Positions 61,072 to 64,000 of a stretch of 64,000 nt of DNA are shown piece after piece (the first letter of the stretch is position 1; the number at the start of each line of letters is the position of its first letter). The stretch is from H2-BAC3 sp045863035. GTDB taxonomy: Bacteria; Bacteroidota; Ignavibacteria; Ignavibacteriales; Ignavibacteriaceae. The DNA lies in NCBI GenBank assembly GCA_045863035.1, contig BTUV01000004.1:1-64000 (forward strand), given 5' to 3'. The notes under the pieces were generated by a model. That model saw only the letters and a program-made list of their open reading frames with translations, was not told the origin of the DNA and did not search any database. The position numbers and the translations under genes were made by a program.

Positions 61072-62988
61072 ATGGGCAAAATAATAGGAATTGATCTTGG
61101 AACCACAAACTCATGCGTCGCGGTACTTGAAGGTAACGACCCGGTTGTGATTCCTAATTCGGAAGGTGGAAGAACAACCCCTTCTGTTGTTGCATTTACG
61201 AAATCAGGCGACCGTCTGGTGGGTCAGCCCGCCAAGAGACAGGCGATCACAAACCCGAGAAACACCATTTTCTCTGTAAAACGATTCATGGGACGTAACG
61301 TCAATGAAGTGAGCGATGAACAGAAGATGGTTCCGTATGAAATTGTTTCAGGTGATAACGGTTCTGCCCGCATTAAAGTGAACGACAGAATTTATTCTGC
61401 CCCTGAAATCAGCGCTATGACGCTCCAGAAAATGAAGAAAACCGCCGAAGACTATCTCGGTCAGGAGGTGACAGAAGCGGTTATTACCGTTCCGGCCTAT
61501 TTTAACGATGCTCAGCGTCAGGCGACTAAAGATGCCGGAGAAATTGCCGGCTTAAAGGTACGCAGAATCATTAACGAGCCAACTGCCGCTGCTTTGGCCT
61601 ACGGTCTTGATAAGAAGAATAAGGAACAGCTTGTTGCCGTTTATGATCTCGGTGGAGGTACGTTCGACATCTCTATTCTCCAATTAGGTGACGGAGTATT
61701 CGAAGTTAAATCCACTAATGGAGACACTCACCTGGGCGGTGATGACTTTGATCAGAGAATCATTGATTTCCTGGCTGATGAATTCCATAAGTCTGACGGA
61801 GTTGACCTCCGTAAGGATGCAATGGCACTCCAGAGATTGAAGGAAGCCGCTGAAAAAGCAAAAATTGAGCTTTCTTCTTCAAACTCAACTGAAGTCAGTC
61901 TTCCATTTATAACCGCTACACAAGATGGTCCAAAGCATCTGAATATCAATCTGACCAGAGCTAAATTTGAACAGCTTGTCGATGACCTTATTGAGCGTTC
62001 AAAAAAGCCATGTATTCAGGCAATGAAGGATGCAGGTGTTAGCGCAGGTGATATAGATGAAGTTATCCTTGTCGGTGGTTCAATTCGTATTCCAAAAGTA
62101 CAGGAAGTTGTAAAACAGTTATTCGGCAAAGAGCCGCATCGCGGAGTTAACCCTGATGAAGTGGTCGCAATCGGTGCAGCTATTCAGGGTGCGGTATTAA
62201 CCGGTGAAGTTAAAGACGTTTTACTGCTTGATGTAACGCCGCTTTCACTTGGAATTGAAACGCTTGGCGGGGTGATGACGGTACTGATTCAGTCAAATAC
62301 CACGATCCCAACCAAGAAGAGTGAAGTATTTTCAACAGCGAGCGATAATCAGCCATCGGTTGAAATTCATGTTTTGCAGGGTGAACGTCCAATGGCCTCT
62401 GACAACAGAACACTTGGTAAATTTCATCTGAATGAGTTACCCCCGGCCCCAAGAGGAATGCCTCAAATTGAAGTTTCTTTCGATATTGATGCTAATGGTA
62501 TTCTTCATGTTTCTGCTAAGGACAAAGCCACAGGCAAAGAGCAGAGCATCAAGATAACCTCTTCAAGCGGACTTGATGCTGCAGAGGTTGAAAAGATGAA
62601 AAGAGAGGCCAAAGAGCACGCTGCTGAAGACAAAGCTAAAAAAGAACTGATTGATACAAAGAATCAGGCTGAAAGTTTGATCTTCCAGACCAAAAAGCAG
62701 ATTGAAGAGCTGAAAGACAAGATGACCCCTGATGTAAAAGAACGTCTTGAGTCAGAAGTTAAAAAGCTGGAAGATGCAGTTGCTTCCGGTAACCTTGATT
62801 CAATGAAATCAGCTCTTGATTTAATGAATAAAGTCTGGAATGAGGTTGCCTCTCAGCTTTACAGCCAGCCCGGCGAAGGAACACCTCCTCCTCAGGAAGG
62901 TCCCTCACAAGGCGGCGGTTCAACCCAGGAAAAGAAGCCCGATGTTCAGGATGCTTCATACGAAGTAGTTGATGATGATAAAAAATAA
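61072..62988 (+). CDS. dnaK: Chaperone protein DnaK (HSP70)
   Basis: 638 residues, standard length. ATPase domain motifs IGIDLGTTNSCVAVLEG, VITVPAYFNDAQRQATKDAG, VYDLGGGTFDISIL and VGGSIRIPKV, the linker VLLLDVTPLSLGIET, substrate domain and acidic C-terminal tail ending DDDKK. It is a cytoplasmic folding chaperone. The ribosome site CAGGAG precedes the ATG. grpE and dnaJ are not in the window. A strong terminator follows. Confidence 0.99.
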   Translation: MGKIIGIDLGTTNSCVAVLEGNDPVVIPNSEGGRTTPSVVAFTKSGDRLVGQPAKRQAITNPRNTIFSVKRFMGRNVNEVSDEQKMVPYEIVSGDNGSARIKVNDRIYSAPEISAMTLQKMKKTAEDYLGQEVTEAVITVPAYFNDAQRQATKDAGEIAGLKVRRIINEPTAAALAYGLDKKNKEQLVAVYDLGGGTFDISILQLGDGVFEVKSTNGDTHLGGDDFDQRIIDFLADEFHKSDGVDLRKDAMALQRLKEAAEKAKIELSSSNSTEVSLPFITATQDGPKHLNINLTRAKFEQLVDDLIERSKKPCIQAMKDAGVSAGDIDEVILVGGSIRIPKVQEVVKQLFGKEPHRGVNPDEVVAIGAAIQGAVLTGEVKDVLLLDVTPLSLGIETLGGVMTVLIQSNTTIPTKKSEVFSTASDNQPSVEIHVLQGERPMASDNRTLGKFHLNELPPAPRGMPQIEVSFDIDANGILHVSAKDKATGKEQSIKITSSSGLDAAEVEKMKREAKEHAAEDKAKKELIDTKNQAESLIFQTKKQIEELKDKMTPDVKERLESEVKKLEDAVASGNLDSMKSALDLMNKVWNEVASQLYSQPGEGTPPPQEGPSQGGGSTQEKKPDVQDASYEVVDDDKK

Positions 62989-63007
62989 CTGATGTGCCCC
63001 GAAAGAT

Positions 63008-63036
63008 GCCCGGTTCTTATAGAGCCGGGCTTTTTT
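63008..63036 (+). terminator. Terminator after dnaK
   Basis: A 10-bp stem with one G-U pair (63008-63017/63021-63030) and 3-nt loop is followed by TTTTTT. It lies 20 nt after the dnaK stop. Confidence 0.95.
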
Positions 63037-63932
63037 CATTTGTAGATTTCCTTCACAACCCGGTAAGTATTTATATGCGCTTCAATAGTCAGCTTTATCG
63101 GAACCGAATAACCACCTCCCATTGCCAGTGAAATGGGGATGCCCCGGCGGCGACTTTCTGAAAGAATCATTTTATCCCTCTCAATAAGACCCTGAAAGGT
63201 TAAATCTAATCTTCCAAGGCGATCTTCCTTTAATGGGTCCACACCCGCCTGATAGAGTATAATATCAGGATTCAGGTCAAAAAGATAGGGTAAATAACGG
63301 CTTAGTTGTGAAAGGTATTCGTCATCTCCGGTATGATCCGGAAGGGGAACATCCATGTGAGAGTCAACCTTCCTGAACGGATAATTTTTTTCTCCATGCA
63401 TTGAGAAGACAAAAACGTCCTCTCTGCCGGAAAAAATGGAGGCGGTTCCATTACCCTGATGAACATCCAAATCAATTATTAGAACCTTTTTAACCAGATT
63501 TTGGCTTATAAGCAATTGGGCAGCAACCGCCTGGTCGTTAAACACACAGAAACCTTCTCCGGAGGCACTAAAAGCATGATGTGTTCCCCCTGCCAAATTA
63601 CCGGAAATTCCACCGTCTAACGCTTCAAATGCGGCTGAAATAGCGCCTCCTACTGTTGCCAATGACCTTATCGCGAGCTCTGAGCTCCAGGGGAATCCAA
63701 TTTTTCTGATTTCCAGGGGGCTCAAAGTACCATTTAAGACTGCATTGATGTAGCTGTCTGCATGAACTGAGGCAACTTCATCAGGTGTGGCTAATCTGGT
63801 TTGTTCAAGTTCATTTAAACTCAGGACATTTGCGGAAACAAGTCCTTCCCGAAGCATTTGGTATTTTTCCATCGGGAAACGATGACCTTCCGGGAGCGGA
63901 ATTGTATAGTGATCGGAATAATAAATTTTCAT
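63036..63932 (-). CDS. Histone-deacetylase-family deacetylase
   Basis: 298 residues with the arginase-like HDAC fold. Motifs include GGTHHAFSASGEGFCVFND, the zinc-binding IDLDVHQGNG (Asp and His ligands), the second Asp region YQAGVDPLKEDRLG and the final GGGYS. The Tyr/His pair of the active site is in SHGE-like SMHGEKNYPF. Bacterial members deacetylate acetoin-related proteins, polyamines or other substrates; here unknown. It is convergent with dnaK and separated by its terminator. Confidence 0.93.
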   Translation of the reverse strand: MKIYYSDHYTIPLPEGHRFPMEKYQMLREGLVSANVLSLNELEQTRLATPDEVASVHADSYINAVLNGTLSPLEIRKIGFPWSSELAIRSLATVGGAISAAFEALDGGISGNLAGGTHHAFSASGEGFCVFNDQAVAAQLLISQNLVKKVLIIDLDVHQGNGTASIFSGREDVFVFSMHGEKNYPFRKVDSHMDVPLPDHTGDDEYLSQLSRYLPYLFDLNPDIILYQAGVDPLKEDRLGRLDLTFQGLIERDKMILSESRRRGIPISLAMGGGYSVPIKLTIEAHINTYRVVKEIYK

Positions 63933-64000
63933 CAGGTCAAAAATACAGCATGCCGCTTCAATTAAAGAAGGTTGGTGATTTGTGATAAATATACGTGAAT

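Noticed and set aside
63982..64000. Start of a further gene at GTG 63982
   Set aside because: Only six codons are visible before the window ends and the upstream ribosome site is weak, so it cannot be called.

Overview
The window looks like part of a chromosome from a Bacteroidota/Chlorobi-group bacterium, most likely an Ignavibacteria-type member. The evidence is several secreted proteins with C-terminal type IX secretion (T9SS) sorting domains, a PorX-type regulator, a PorV/PorQ-family outer-membrane protein, a carboxypeptidase-regulatory-domain TonB-dependent receptor and a propeller-type sensor kinase. The taxon is inferred from protein content only. A 100-N scaffold gap (27616-27715) shows this is a draft or metagenome-derived assembly. 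Nearly all of it is ordinary chromosomal coding sequence: there is no prophage, insertion sequence or CRISPR array. The closest thing to a mobile-element trace is a broken tRNA-Ser copy at the left edge.

0-21 kb: tRNA-Ser 3' remnant; SLC13/ArsB-like permease divergent from a MATE exporter; a PspC/LiaF-like envelope-stress pair; an unrecognised Cys-containing protein beside a YhhQ-type queuosine-precursor transporter; a LysA-like PLP decarboxylase; a secreted GHL10-type glycosidase with a T9SS tail; a HEAT-repeat protein; an M28 peptidase; a DUF985 cupin; an ABC exporter whose ATPase gene carries an in-frame TAA; a 1370-residue protein with TPR-like repeats and three CbxX-type AAA+ modules; and a CorC-type membrane protein. 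19.8-21.8 kb: groES-groEL under a perfect CIRCE operator.

22-31 kb: L,D-transpeptidase lipoprotein; a three-gene overlapping operon made of a cobalamin-binding protein with the CarH-like Wx9EH motif, an unknown helical protein and a histidine kinase, which is the best candidate for a little-described (possibly light-responsive) signalling system; a collagen-like surface protein interrupted by the assembly gap, coupled to a small T9SS cargo protein; a DUF47-Pit phosphate transporter pair; and tRNA-Met(CAU). 31-43 kb: three exported hydrolases (S1/P1 nuclease, FrmB-type esterase, glucosidase lipoprotein), a TPR lipoprotein-DUF58 pair, phosphoglucosamine/phosphomannomutase, and a propeller sensor kinase.

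43-50.5 kb: an outer-membrane operon (TonB-dependent receptor, 1189-residue secreted protein with Asp-rich calcium-type loops, PorV/PorQ-like protein), whose apparent terminator hairpin lies inside the start of nth. 50.5-60.3 kb: compact housekeeping run nth, EamA transporter, CPBP protein, pdxJ, porX, tsaE, tsaB, DUF1573 protein, accD, panC (apparently AUU-initiated), facing coaX-birA. 60.3-64 kb: hsp20-dnaK behind a repeat-rich upstream region with overlapping sigma54-like and sigma70-like promoter candidates and no CIRCE, then an HDAC-family deacetylase. Translation starts often use TTG/GTG and overlap the previous stop (ATGA, TGATG), so many neighbouring genes are translationally coupled.
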